DNA of 64,000 bases from Capsicum annuum (GCF_002878395.1 NC_061117.1:225491612-225555611), one strand, 5' to 3'; shown: positions 23,701 through 35,860, numbered from the stretch's first letter. Made by a program: numbers and translations. The notes: generated by a model from the sequence alone, not told the origin.

Positions 23701-26700
23701 TTACTGTAAGTTATATGCGGACGTTATATCTCCTAAAACCCAAACGAAGCAACCCCTGAAGGTTTTTTCACTCAAAAGATATCTATTCCTTTTCCCATTT
23801 TGGATTTCAGAAAATCCCTGACATTAGATGTGAAGTGAGGAGAAAACAAACAGAGCCCTACAGATCACGGTATATAAAATTGACTACTTTCTGCCAATGT
23901 AAATATGTTGTATATGTAATGCGGTAGATTAATAGCTAACGGTAGATATCTTCATGATCAAAGCAGGTTATACTACGAGAACACAAGCTGACAATTCATT
24001 ATGAACAATAATTGGAGAAAGCAAAACGAACGAAATAATTACACAAAAGGATCTACAATGAACAAAAAATGGAAGTGGACTTATATGTTTTAGGCGACCC
24101 AAAATAATCACACTATCTACAGCAACATGAATGCCTATGCTATGATAAGAGAAAACTTACTGCAAGTATCTGATCAATCTCATTGTCTATCCTCCAATTT
24201 AAACAGTCAACAAGCTGCAAAATGCTGATTACAGTTAGAATATTTCCTCGATGCTATATTGAGCTTCAAATGAGAATGAAAACTGTATGCACATACCATC
24301 TTTTGTGCTTTAGAGACACTGCCATCCCTAGCTTTGAGAAACCTCACCAGAGTTTCGGTTGGGAACCCCTGATGCATATTCTGCACAAATTACGAGACAT
24401 ATACATACGGTCATTACATAGTTATAGGTTCATGAAACATCACAAATAAGGATCTCCGTTTTTACTTATCAAACCTATAATTAACTTTGGGCAATGTAAA
24501 GATAGCCAACTTTCCCCTCACTATCACTGTTGCACATGCCAAAATGCTTTGCTCTTCTGATTTTGTTCAGCCATGTTGGTTTTTAGCTTTGAAATTGGAG
24601 AAATAACAGAGAAAGAGTTGGAGAAAAATAAAATACGGCAATAGTATTGTCAAAGAGAATTTTTTTTTAATTAATAACTCAAAACATATATTTATAGCTA
24701 AATTTCTAACTACATTCCAATTTAAATTGGGATAACTAATTCCTATTCAAATAATAAAAGGACAACTAATTCCTAAATCACATAGGACTCTAATAATTAA
24801 AACTACTAAAATTATTTATTCCTACTTTATTTCTGAGACATATTGAGCCGGGAGTCTATCGGAAACAGCCTTTCTACTTCATCAAAGGTAGAGGTATGGA
24901 CTGCGTACATCTTACCCCCAACCCCCACTAGGTGGGAATACACTGGGTTTGTTGTTGTTGTTGTATTTCTGAGACATATTTTCAACACTCCTCCTTGGAT
25001 CAGAAATTGTCTCGGCTTTGGCTGAATTTGACCTCTTGAATAAATCTGTCAATTCATCTTTGTTCTTGCATGGCTTGTGTGCATCTTTTGTTGGATTAAA
25101 TAAAAAACTTTTGCCTCTCATATCAACTTGTAAAATTTCATGATTACTAGAATCAAAGATTCGATAATATTTGTCTCCAAATAATAATTTAAATCCTTCT
25201 TCCATTTGCTCACCAACACTTAACAAACTTTTGTCAATATTGGTCACGTAAAGCACATTTGAAATTATTTTTGTACCTGAAACTATTTTGATTGCAACAT
25301 TTCCTTTTCCTTTTGCAGGAATATAGTCACCATTCCCAATTCTGATTTTGTTATTTTCCAAAGACAAAAACTCTTTAAAAAAAGTTTTGTCATATGTCAT
25401 GTGGGTTGTACAACCACTATCAATCATCCAAAAATCAGATTTCTTGGTTGAACATATTGCCACAAATAAGTGATCTTCTTCTTCTTCTTTGGTGACTTGG
25501 GCTTCTGCTTCATAATTTTGAGATTTGTTTTTGCAAATCACAGTTTCATGGCCAAGTTGATTGCAAATCTTGCATTGTGCATCTGCTTTCTTCCAATATT
25601 TAAATGAAGGATGACCTATTTTGCCACAGTGCTGGAAAAGTGGGTAATCTTTTCTTGAATTATTACCCTTGCTTTGAGTTCGTGGTTGGCTGCCAAAGCT
25701 CCTTCAACCATACCATCCTGCCTCATAAGCCTCCTTTGCTCTTGCACCTACAACGTATTTAACAATTCTGCCAAGGTAATCTTGGACAGGTCTTTTGTAT
25801 TTTCCAAGGTAGTTATTGATACTTTATCTTTCAGGCACTGTAACATGAATTTTTTCAACAATTCTCGAATCTTTAAATTTTGTGCCAAGCAATCTTACCT
25901 TGTTAACAATGCTAAGAAGTCGGTCTGAGTACTCTTTGACGGTCTCAGATTCCTTCATCTTTTGCAATTCGAATTCCCTTATTAGAGTCAATACCTTCAT
26001 GCCTCGTATTCTTTTATCTTCGGTATATTCTTCCTTCAGATACTCCCAAATTTCCCATAATTCTCGTGAAAATTGTTGGAGAAACACTAACAAACAAAGT
26101 CGCTTTTGCTTTTGATTTTCTGATTTTCTTTTCCTTTTGACTTTTGATCTGGGCTACCGTGGGATTATCGGGCAACGGAAGAACCTCATAATCTTCATCC
26201 ACGGCCTCCCAGAGATCTAAGGCCTTAAGATAAATCTCCATTCTTACAGCCCAAAGATGGTAATTCTCACCATTAAAGACAGGAGGAGCTATTTGAGAAA
26301 AGTTTTCATAATTCATCTTTCTCACAGATCCATCAAGAAATTGGCTCTTGATACCAATTCTTGGTTTTTAGCTTTGAAATTGGAGAAATAACAGAGAAAG
26401 AGTTGAGAAAAAAAAATACGGCAATAGTATTGTCAAAGGAAATTTTTTTAATTAATAACTCAAAACATATATTTATAGCTAAATTTCTAACTACATTCCA
26501 ATTTAAATTGGATAACTAATTCCTATTCAAATAATAAAAGGACAACTAATTCCTAAATCACATAGGACTCTAATAATTTAAAACTACTAAAATTATTTAT
26601 TCCTACTTTATTTGTGAGACATAATAAAAGGACAACTAATTCCTAAATCACATTGACCTTTACCTATGGATACACCTCATTGGAGTAACACGTTGTTTAA

Positions 26701-28403
26701 CTAGGCTTAGCATTCTCCAACTGCAGATCATATACGTCCTAACATAGGAACAAGGAAGTCTTAATTCAAAAACAACAGATCTAGAATAACTTTTAGCTGC
26801 ATATTTTGATCAACTTTCATTAGTTGACTTCTGATTCTGCATCAAGATGCTAGCTTTGAAAATTCATCTCACCGAAATACAACCAAACTGCAATAACTTA
26901 CCTTATTATGTTAAATTGTTGCATCCTAATTCATAATTATCCCACCAAAAGAAAAAAAAAATGAAAAGAAGAAAACAAAAAAGCAACAAGGAAAAATTGC
27001 ATTTGCACCTTCATGTCATTACTCAAACCAAGCAACTGAGTGGAAAACTAAAGTAAATCAGTTGCAATTTGGTCAGCATTCCATCTTCTTATAATCGTGG
27101 GATAGGGGATTACAAGGTGGAACCGAATCCTCCCCAACAAGGTAAGGTAAAAGTCGAGGTATCCAACAACCAACTGAGCTACTAAGGTTCCTGAGTTTGC
27201 TTAAACTCAAATGGAGAAATCTAGAAAAATCTTGACTTGCCATTGACTAACTAACAATGAATCAACATACATAAATGAGATACCTACAGTTCAATAAACC
27301 AAAATCAAGAATCACAGCACATAGCCAGATCAAATTCAGGAACAAAAAAGCCAACAAGGTGAAAGTTCAATGTAGACGACCAACTGAGCTACTAAGATTC
27401 CCGAGTTTGCTAAAACTCAAATGGAGAAAGCTAAAACTTGACTTGCCATTGACTAACTAACAATGAATCAACATATAAAAATGAGATACCTACACTTCAA
27501 TAAACCAAAATCAAGAATCACAGCACGTAACAGATCAAATCCAGGAACTAAAAAGCCAATGAGGTGAAAGTTCAATCTAGCCAACCAACTGAGCTACTAA
27601 GATTCGCCGAGTTCGCTAAAACTCAAATGGAGAAAGCTAGAAAAGAAATTGATCTGGCATTGACTAACTAACAATGAAACAACATGCATAAATGAGAGAG
27701 ATACCTACAGTTCAATAAACCAAAATCAAGAATCACAACAACTAACCAGATCAAATCCAGTAACTAAAAATCCAACAAGGTGAAAGTTCAACGCAGCCAA
27801 CCAACTGAGCAACTAAATTGCCGAGTTTGCTAAAACTCAAATGGAGAATCTAGAAAGTTATTGACTTGGCATTGACTAACTAAAAGTAAATCAACATACA
27901 CAAACAAGATAATCCAAAGTTAAACAAACCAAAATCAAGAATCACAGCAAGTTGGCAGATCAAATCCAGGAACTGAAAAGCCAACAAGGTGAAAGTCCAA
28001 TGTAGCCAACCAACTGAGCTACTAAGATTCCCGAATTTGCTAAAACACAAATGGAGACTAACTACTAAATCAACATACTTAAATAAACCAAAAATCAAGA
28101 ATCACATCAAGTAAACCAGATCAAATCCAGAACCAAAATTTGCTTTACAAAAAAAGAATACCAAAAATTTCAAAGTTGAGTTAATTAGAAGCAATACCTG
28201 AAAAGTCTTCTGCAGTGGCTCAGCAACTACAACAACAACAACAACAACATCATCATCAACAAAAATCCAAACTCAAAAAAACAAAAAAAGCTGAAAACTC
28301 AAACAAAATGCATAAACATCAAACATAAAAAGTAGTAAAGATACTAACTTTCATCCATTAAAGTCTGCAACTGCTTGATCATATCTTCAGTTATACACAC
28401 CAT
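20761..28403 (-). CDS. SEC14 / CRAL-TRIO phosphatidylinositol-transfer-like protein, eleven exons
   Basis: Exons (minus): 28403-28349, 28226-28198, 24380-24297, 24214-24161, 23512-23435, 23301-23248, 23066-23007, 22919-22824, 21427-21326, 21246-21166, 21081-20761. They join in phase to 337 residues with GT-AG introns. A CRAL-TRIO N-terminal helix region (FPTETLVRFLKARDG, about residues 34-48) precedes the lipid-binding domain (about 75-240), with GLPVVAVGVGLST, YRDRVI, VLDMTGLKLSALNQIK and YYIVNAPYIFSACWK. No GOLD or nodulin tail is present, so it belongs to the short plant SEC14 group that binds or exchanges phosphoinositide/phosphatidylcholine on membranes (family knowledge). The hydrophilic ~70-residue C-tail is typical. 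Intron 2 is 3.8 kb because of a Copia insertion and a tandem array. The reading frame looks intact. Confidence 0.92.
21770..21960 (-). mobile_element. Degenerate LINE reverse-transcriptase 3' fragment
   Basis: Read on the minus strand, the piece translates to segments like KMNVIAIRMVRWMCRVTK. These align by eye with [19 protein letters not shown] encoded by the LINE at 58699-60536. It is broken and lies in the intron between exons 8 and 9 of the SEC14 gene. Confidence 0.5.
24845..24964 (+). mobile_element. LINE 3'-tail insertion (120 bp) inside the Copia 3' LTR
   Basis: It is bounded by a perfect 16-bp duplication, atttctgagacatatt, at 24829-24844 and 24965-24980. The body is the terminal ~120 bases of the RTE LINE at 58699-60536 (GGAGTCTATCGGAAACAGCC ... 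(TTG)n). It is absent from the other LTR at 26362-26622, so it arrived after the Copia element. Confidence 0.92.
24990..25541 (-). pseudogene. Copia protease region ending at the 3' LTR
   Basis: The ORF shows WMIDSGCTTHMT, the Copia retropepsin active site (D-S-G), at about residues 38-49. IRIGNGDYIPAKGKG, NVLYV and SLLSVGEQMEEG follow, as in Copia polyproteins. The next domain should be GAG-pre-integrase and integrase. Instead a short hydrophilic stretch leads to the polypurine tract and LTR. Confidence 0.8.
25824..26325 (-). pseudogene. Copia gag fragment (UBN2/DUF4219-type), frameshifted
   Basis: ORF 26325-26014 has FNGENYHLWAVRMEIYLKAL, the DUF4219/gag N-terminal signature. A frameshift near 26050 moves the reading to the frame of 26093-25824, with MKESETVKEYSDRLLSIVNK typical of UBN2 gag. 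A zinc-knuckle-like region should follow near 25560-25640. Gag would form the particle; here it is broken. Confidence 0.8.
27170..28140. repeat. Five-copy tandem array, 205-216 bp units, in SEC14 intron 2
   Basis: The anchor ccaactgagctactaagatt (with variants) starts at 27170, 27380, 27585, 27801 and 28010, giving spacings of 210, 205, 216 and 209. Units share CAAATGGAGAAA, TTGACTAACTAACAATG, ACCAAAATCAAGAATCACA and CAGATCAAATCCAGGAAC. Units are AT-rich and differ by small indels. No ORF is conserved across units. The array ends about 60 bases from exon 2. Confidence 0.9.
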
Positions 28404-28945
28404 TCTTGATTTTACTCAAAAAAGAGTCACACCCACTTCCTTAAATCACCTAAAAACCTCAACTTTATTTTATTTTTTGGCTTTTGGGTGTGAATAAAGA
28501 AGAGGGGTTTGTGTATTTTCTGACAAAAAATGTGAAAAAAAGAAGCTTTTTTTAGCTCTTTTTTGGCTGTTTGTTATCAATTTCCACAGTTGTTTTTCCC
28601 TCTGTGGTTCAAGAATTGAAGGTGCTTCATTGTTAGATCTTCTTAAATTGCACTAACACAATATATTATTTTTATATAATTAATTAACAATAGTATAGTA
28701 TTATTACTAAAATCTATTTAAGCTAAGTATATGTACTAACGTGATTACCGTCACGAGGTTCTTTTATTTTTGTAATAATGTTCTTGATTGACGGAATATT
28801 TTTGTAGAATTGTTTGCTTTTTGATTATTTTTTTCACTAGATACTCGTATTGAAATTTGATTAAAATTTTAAAAATAATAATTATTATTGAAAATTTTTT
28901 ATATTTACGACTTGAAGCTAAATTAATTCGAATTCACATCGAGTA

Positions 28946-29373
28946 CTCTCTTTGTTCTTTTTTAGTTGTCATGTTTTGTCAGTGGCGGAACCAAGATTTT
29001 CACTAAGGGGTTCACAAGTGAATATACGAACTAATTGAAGGGGGTTCCATACATGTTATATACACATAAAAAATAATCTTAACCATGTAAATGTAGTATA
29101 ATTTTTCATCGAAGGGGGTTCGAATGAATCCTTATACATAGGATAGCTCCTCCCCTGTGTTTTGCTCTTCGAGAGTCAGTTTGACTTACTTCTAAAGCTA
29201 AATTAGATTAGATTGATTCGATATTTTAATATTAAAATTTAAATATTCAAAGTATATATGAAAAACGTTATAAATTTTGAATTTTTGTATATCAATATAA
29301 AAAAATAAAAAAAAAAAGCTATCATTTGACTCTTAAAAAAGAAGTTATGATGACTAAAAGAGAACGGATGGAG
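28946..29373. mobile_element. Stowaway-like MITE hosting the hAT MITE
   Basis: The left end CTCTCTTTGTTCTTTTTTAG pairs with the right end CTAAAAGAGAACGGATGGAG in inverted orientation, close to the Stowaway consensus. TA dinucleotides flank both ends (28944-28945, 29374-29375). Removing the nested element leaves about 242 bp, a normal Stowaway size. Confidence 0.75.
28980..29157 (+). mobile_element. hAT-type MITE nested in a Stowaway-like MITE
   Basis: The ends CAGTGGCGGAACCA and GGATAGCTCCTCCCCTG form imperfect inverted repeats. The flanks tgttttgt (28972-28979) and tgttttgc (29158-29165) are an 8-base duplication with one mismatch, as expected for hAT elements. The internal GGGGGTTCGAATGAA block recurs in degenerate copies at about 34745-34925 and 49400-49570. 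Confidence 0.75.
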
Positions 29374-30442
29374 TATGACTTATTTGAAGTTAATGCTTCA
29401 CATAAAATAAAATGACTAATTAAGATTTGTATTAGTAGGATTTATTTTGAAATAGTATTTTCTGAAAAAAAAATAAAAAATTGGAATCATTAATTAAGAA
29501 AAAAACAGTTTCATCTACTATTATTATAGATCCTTTTGATGGTAATTTTGTAGGAATAGTTATTATCGTTATTCTTACGAATATTAGGTACTATTTTAAC
29601 TTCTTCTTTTTTTTATTGGACACTATTCTAACTTAGGAATATTAGTCAAATTATGTTATAATTTCCATTTTTTAGTTCATTTAAAAGAAATATTATTTTT
29701 GAGGAGAAACAATGCTAATATATCACTATCATAACTCCAATTTACTTGAGATTGTGGTGTAGTCAATTGATGATTTGAGAGATTATTGGAATCAATCACA
29801 ATTTATTAAAAATGATATTTCTTTAAAGACCAATAACAATAATAATATCAACATATTCGGTATAATTTTATAAGTGGTAGTATTATTTAGCAAAAATTTT
29901 TTTACTGATATATGCAAATCTTATTTCTATTTTTGCGGAATAAAGAGATTGTTTTCTATAAATTCTCGACAAAACAACTCTGCGTATATTTAACAATTAA
30001 AAAGAATTTGAAACTAAACTAATTATTTACTTTTGAGGAATAATTGAGTTCATGTGTTTTAACAGTGATTTTTTTTTAAAAAAAAAAAAAAAAAACATTG
30101 TTGATGTTATTGTTTTATATTGAAAAAGTCTCTCCTTTAACAGTTTCTACATTTTTCTTTTGTTGAAATTAAATGCATTCATTTAGCAACATAATCATCT
30201 GAAACATGTCATGAATTTTACATTCTATATAAATATGTAAAATAATGGTAAAATAAAAAAATAAATTAAATTATTTTTAGATATAATAAATTATCATTTA
30301 TCTAACAGAGTAGTATGAAAATGACGTTATATTAAATTGAATAAAAAATATTAGTTAAAAATTTGGTGATGATGTATGCTAAAAAAATGTCAATTCTTGA
30401 TGCTAGACTTTATTATTCTGTTTTAATTGACCATTTCTAGAC

Positions 30443-30443
<1 letters not shown>

Positions 30444-30490
<47 letters not shown>
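30444..30490. repeat. (TTA)n microsatellite, about 16 units
   Basis: Uninterrupted TTA/ATT trinucleotides over 47 bases. Similar flanking words occur on both sides (TAGACTTTATTATT at about 30440 and 30533), so the repeat sits inside a small local duplication. Confidence 0.95.
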
Positions 30491-31509
30491 GACCTGCAAG
30501 TATTTCATCCCACAAATGTCAATTTTTGGTGGTAGACTTTATTATTGTATTTTATTTATCAATTTTAAACCAGCAAAGTATTTCATTCCAATTAGTCTAC
30601 TTAATTTATTTTTAAAAAAAATTGTCAACGAATAATTACTAGCCATTTATAATGTACTTTGGCTAGATGTGCAATTAGGAAAATAATTAATTAAAGTGGC
30701 CCCTCTTTTAAATTTAGGGGCCTGAAGGAGCGTACGTCGAGTTAAATAGAACAAAGTAGAGTCTTGTCAAGCCAATCCGCTAACGCCTTATTACATGATA
30801 GATAAGTTAATTAATTGTATAATTAATTAAGATTAAGTAAAAAAGGGATGTATAATCCCAAGTTAAGAAAAGGACATATTCCTTATGTTTGAAGTAAAGT
30901 TTTTCTTTTTTTTCTTTGTGATATTCGGATTTTGTTTTGAGATTCGATTGTTATTGATTCGCTTAAAAAAAATAAAAAAATAAAAATAAAATATTACTTA
31001 TTTGTAGAGTGTGAATTAAAAGCTTCTGATTAACAATAAAAGCGTAATTATGATTTCATCACAATCTCATGAGTTCATTATTAATAGTTGCTAATATTTG
31101 TAGAAATTTAATTTGTTGATAACATTTCGATGATTTTTTTCATCAATAATCCTTTTACCAACAAATGAAATTCTATTAAAACGTTTGTAAAAAATTAGCA
31201 ATTTTCTGATAGTGAATGACGATTAAATTTATAAAATGGGAAGAAAAATCTAAAAACATATAATTGAGGTGATTCAAATTGATTGAAGGGTGACACACTA
31301 ACACGTGTTCATGTGACTTTATTGTGTACTATGACAAAAATAAATAACCAACTCCTAATGTCCCAACAAACACAAAATCTAATACCTAAAATAATAGACC
31401 CATTAATAGAAAATAATGACATAATAATGTTTGATAATTTTTATTTTTTTATTTTTTGTTGGTCAAAGTTATTCGGTCTCTCTCTCTCTATATATATGTT
31501 AAAATAAAT

Positions 31510-32164
31510 GGCAGCGATTAAATTAGTTGAGGACAAGATGCGGGAAGTGATGCTGAGATAATTTGAACATGTGATGAGGAGGGGCACAGATGCCCCAGTT
31601 CCTAGGTGTGAAAGGCTAGTTTTGGTTGTTTTCAGGAGGTGTAGAGGTAGACCGAAGAAATATTAGAGGGAGATGATTAGACACGACATGAAACAGTTAT
31701 AGCTTACTGTGGACATGACTTTAGATAGAAAGGTGCGGAGGTCGCGGATAAGGGTAGAAGACTAGTGTGTGTGTGAGCCGTAGCAAGTAGTTAGGAGAGC
31801 TCTTGTGTTGCCGGGTTAGTAATCCTAGGGCTGTGTCCATAAGTATGAGCAGCTAGTTAGGAGAGGTTGAGTGTGGTAGGTGTCTTTGGGAATGTATGGT
31901 ACTACTGGGTGAGTATCTTATTTCTTATTTCTCTTATTTCTTACTTCTCTTATTTTCTCTTGTTTCTATTTTTATTCCTTACTTCTGCAATGTCATCCAT
32001 TCCGTTTCATGTTTCTTTGCGACCTTATTTACTATTCTTTATTTTGAGTCGGGAGTTTATCGAAAACAACCTCTCTACTTCTTCGAAGATAGCGGTATGG
32101 ACCATACACTTTACCCTCCCCAAACCTCACTTTGTAGGAATACACTGAGTTTGTTGTTGTCGTC
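31510..32164 (+). mobile_element. RTE LINE 3' fragment
   Basis: The sequence aligns by eye with 59990-60536 of the better LINE copy: GAGGACAAGATGCGGGAAGT, GGCACAGATGCCCCAGTTC and the common tail ending in TTGTTGTTGTCGTCG. Stops and indels break the ORF. The tail section carries extra sequence at 31750-32040. Confidence 0.85.
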
Positions 32165-34744
32165 GTTTTCTGGAGTATGCAACGATGATCTCTACTTCTA
32201 CTTTTAACTAAAGGCGAACATTCGACATAAGCACATCGACTTTCAACATGAATTCGATATGTCATATTTTTACGAGCTAATTTTATCACCATACGATGTT
32301 ACTATAAAACAATAATTGGTTATTCATAAATGTATATAGGTGCATGTGTAATAAATAGTAAATGAATTTAATGGACATCATGAAATAGTTGGTATGCAAA
32401 ATTGATGAGCAAACAGATAAGAAAGCAACCTTAACTTATTTTCTAAAATACAATTGAATTAGTAAAAGTGATACAAACTTTGATTTATACATCTTAACAT
32501 ACTTTTTAAAATTTAGATAATTCAAAGGGAAATTTATGGTCCACCACTAAGTATTAATTACTCTATAGTTAAATGTCTTAATTACTTGTATTTCCTTTTA
32601 CTTTTATGAATATATAACTTTACTTTGAAGGGGAACTTGGATTAGAAGAAATGGTAAAATTATTGTGGTGTTATTTGTAAATGATCGATTCGAGTTACGG
32701 TACGATGGTTTAATTTTTTCTTTAATTCTTGATTAGATATCTCAAATTTGAACTTAAAGATCTCGTTAAAGATCGACATTCCGTCGAGAATCTATTTTTT
32801 AAAAAGCTTTAATAATATTAAGCACGGAATGAGAAACCCAAAAAATAAAAGAATATTCCTCGATCAATTTATATCTTTTTTGTTTTCTTTTTACGTGGGA
32901 CAAACATCATACTCCATAGATAATGAATATTTGAATTGTATTCGATATTCCATTAAAAATAATTAAATTTTAATCTAAATTAATTATTAACAATTTTTAT
33001 ATGATTACTCTTGCATCGTCTTTTACGACGAATTCCAAAGATAAAAATTTAGAAACTTTCCATGTGATACTATAATTTGTCATGTCAATTAAATTATATG
33101 TAGGATATAATATTAGTTGTGATCCATCACTTACTGGAATATAATCTTATATTAATAAATCCAAAAATTGTCAACAAAGTTCCAAGAGAATAATTCTTCA
33201 CCAAGTTGGCCAAATTATATATATATAAGAAAAAAATTAATTCCTTTAAATTTTCAGTTTACGAACAAATTTCACCAAAGTTTGAATTTTATTAATTGTT
33301 TATTTTGGTCTTGATCATCATTAATACTAGTAATACTTAACAATAATAATACTGATCATGAAAAAAAAAAATTGTCTTAATAATGGGGCATATAGACATG
33401 AATAACAATTAGATGAAGACACTATAGCTAAAAAGTGTAAGCATTTATTTTTTGATTAATTTGGTTGATCCTCCTTTTTCTTACAAAAAATAAATTAATA
33501 TCCTGGACATTTAGACAAATAAATCCACTAATAGATTTGCGAAAAATAATTGAAGCCGTTCTTTTGATAAATTCGATAGATTGTGTATGAATGGAATATG
33601 CATAATATCCAAAAAAAAAATAAAATTATACTCCATTCATGTCAAATTATCTGTCGAGTTTCTCTTTTAGACGTCTCTTAAAAATGCATTAATTAAGACG
33701 AGTTTTGGCTAGTTTACCCTTCATTTTTCATTTTTTTTTTAAAATTATTAAAATGATAAATAATCTGAGATAACTAATTAATTTACGAATGGATATCACT
33801 AACTTTCAACCGTAATATTATGAGTCAAAACAACTTAGAGAATAGAATACAAAAAAGCAAACAATAGATATACTGAAAATTATACAAGCCATTCAATAAA
33901 TTTGATTTGATGCGTGCCTGCCATTAACTAAATTAATCATTCTTTGCATTGATAAATATATGTAATATTCCTTCAAATTAGCTTAATATATAGTATTATT
34001 ATGACAGGAAGAATGTGATTCCTCCACTCTTAATAAAAGTTTTGAATTTGAGCAGAATTAGATATAGGATATAAAATTTATAAGTTTGTTATATAAACAC
34101 AACTCAATAAATTTTTTAACAAATATACAAGTTTTCTAAAGTTATTTGGTTGATCGAAGCTATACTTTTCATGCCAGCAGCACTGAAACTCTTAATAAAC
34201 GGCATTCTATTTAATATACTTATACAATACAAATTTAAATTAATTAAATAAATGAATTTCGAATATTATACTACAAAGAAGTATACTATTGGTTAATTAG
34301 GTGATAACTTTGAATTTTGTACATACATTTTATAATCGATTTTATTTAAATTCAAGACTTCCAACGAAAGATGAAGTGATAGTTGTCACCTCGTTATAAC
34401 TTTTAATTTCGGTGCTTGATAGAAAGTAGTAATTGATTTGTATAAACTAATAATTTTATGCACAAGAATCAAGAAAAATTGACTTTAACCAATAAGGAAT
34501 TAAAGCATGAAAGTAGATATAGACAGAAATAAAGTAGTAGGAGTACTATATTTATCTTAATATGCAAAGTTTTTAACTTTTTATGACTAAGATTAACTTT
34601 ATTATTTGAATAAGAAGAGCACCAAAAGGATGGGAATAACATACTTTATTGTGAGGTGAAGACAAATGCTGACAAAATTTAAGACTAAATTTGAATCAGA
34701 GTTATAGCTTCGAGTCGTGAAAACAACCTGTTATTAAAATATAG

Positions 34745-34925
34745 AGCGAGCAAAGGGAGAGTCAAAATTTCTGCGGAGGGAGTTTAAAATGAAGAAAAAC
34801 TTATCGAAGAAGGTTCAACATCTATAATATATACATAAAATTCATTTTAATCATGTATTAATAATATAATTTTTCGTCCGAACCCTCTATTACTAAGCTA
34901 ACTCCACCTCTAAGAGTGAGGCCGC
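34745..34925 (+). mobile_element. Degenerate copy of the hAT-type MITE
   Basis: It keeps the GAAGGTTCAACATCTATAAT and TAATTTTTCGTCCGAACCC blocks seen in 28980-29157 in the same order, with eroded ends (GCTAACTCCACCTCT). Confidence 0.5.
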
Positions 34926-35197
34926 ATAGATTAAGGCCTTGTGGTTCGATTCTTTCTCGAATCCTGCAGATATAGGAAAAGTTTTAGTACATTAAAGTGT
35001 AATTTATTTAATACTTAATTAACATTATTATTATGAGAGAAATGAGTACACACATGAATTAAGTACTAGTGGTTTCTTCAAAGCTATTTGTTTTCTTTTT
35101 GTGGCAAATTGTTAAAACCTAGTTATGTTGGGGAGAATCTTGACATGTGTGTTTGGCAGACAACATGCCCATGCTGGAAGCTTCCTTTTTTTTCTTT

Positions 35198-35860
35198 GGC
35201 ATAATCCTTGTCAGGTTCCTTAAGTACGCGTGATTTTTTACTTAGGTATCTCAAGTGGATCGATGCTCATTTTTAATATCTCAAATAGTCATAAAGTGCG
35301 TCATTTTGGCACATTTTGCTGAATCAGCAAAATAATACTACGTGCATGTGTTACACGCGCCGATGAGCTGGAAAATGACGAATAAAATGTGAACATGTGT
35401 CATTTTTATCCAAATAATTTATAAATAATTAATTTAAATTAAAAAATACCCCCTCCCCCTAACCTACCCATCCTACTAGTCTTCTTCTTCAAACACCCCA
35501 CCCACCCGCCACCCCCACCCCACCATTCTTCTTATTCAAACATCCCTCCCCCACCCGCCACCCCCACCCCACCCCACCAATTTTTTCATCAAATAGCCCA
35601 TCCATCTGCCAGTCTTCTTCCTCTCTTTATCTTCTTCAAAGACCTCACACCCCCTCCCCACCCCCACACCCCAGTCATCTTTAAATTTTTTCATCGATTT
35701 TGCTTCGATTTTTATTTTTTCTTCACTGATTTTACTCAACAAAAGGTGCCAAAATGACGCACTTTATGGCTATTTGAGGTGTCAAAAGTGAGCGACGTCC
35801 ACTTGAGGTGCCTAAGTTAAAGATCACGCGTACTTAAGGGGCCTGACGATGGGTTTGACC
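35198..35860. mobile_element. Mutator-like MITE with ~110-bp terminal inverted repeats
   Basis: The left arm (about 35198-35315) and right arm (about 35745-35860) are inverted copies sharing TTAAGTACGCGTGAT, CCTCAAGTGGA-like and ATAAAGTGCGTCATTTTGGC blocks. tttttcttt flanks both sides (35189-35197 and 35861-35869), a 9-base duplication as for Mutator elements, though T-rich. The interior is C-rich on the plus strand (CCACCCGCCACCCCCACCCC twice). No transposase is present. Confidence 0.75.

Larger units (their letters stand above)
24577..26622 (-). mobile_element. Internally deleted Copia retrotransposon (gag and protease only)
   Basis: Two ~275-base LTRs (26622-26362 and 24987-24577) flank a coding stretch. 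The primer site TGGTATCAAGAGCC (26356-26343), initiator-Met type, follows the 5' LTR, and a purine tract AAGGAGGAG precedes the 3' LTR's TGTTGA. Between them are gag and an aspartic protease only. Integrase, reverse transcriptase and RNase H are absent, and the protease reading frame runs straight into the 3' LTR. The element cannot move alone. It lies in intron 2 of the SEC14 gene in the same orientation. Confidence 0.85.

Noticed and set aside
27170..28140. Regular repeat array considered as CRISPR-like
   Set aside because: Units are ~210 bp and repeated over their whole length with no short repeat/unique spacer pattern, and the context is a plant intron.
35536..35742. Glycine-rich minus ORF
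   Set aside because: It is the C-rich interior of a MITE read in one frame.
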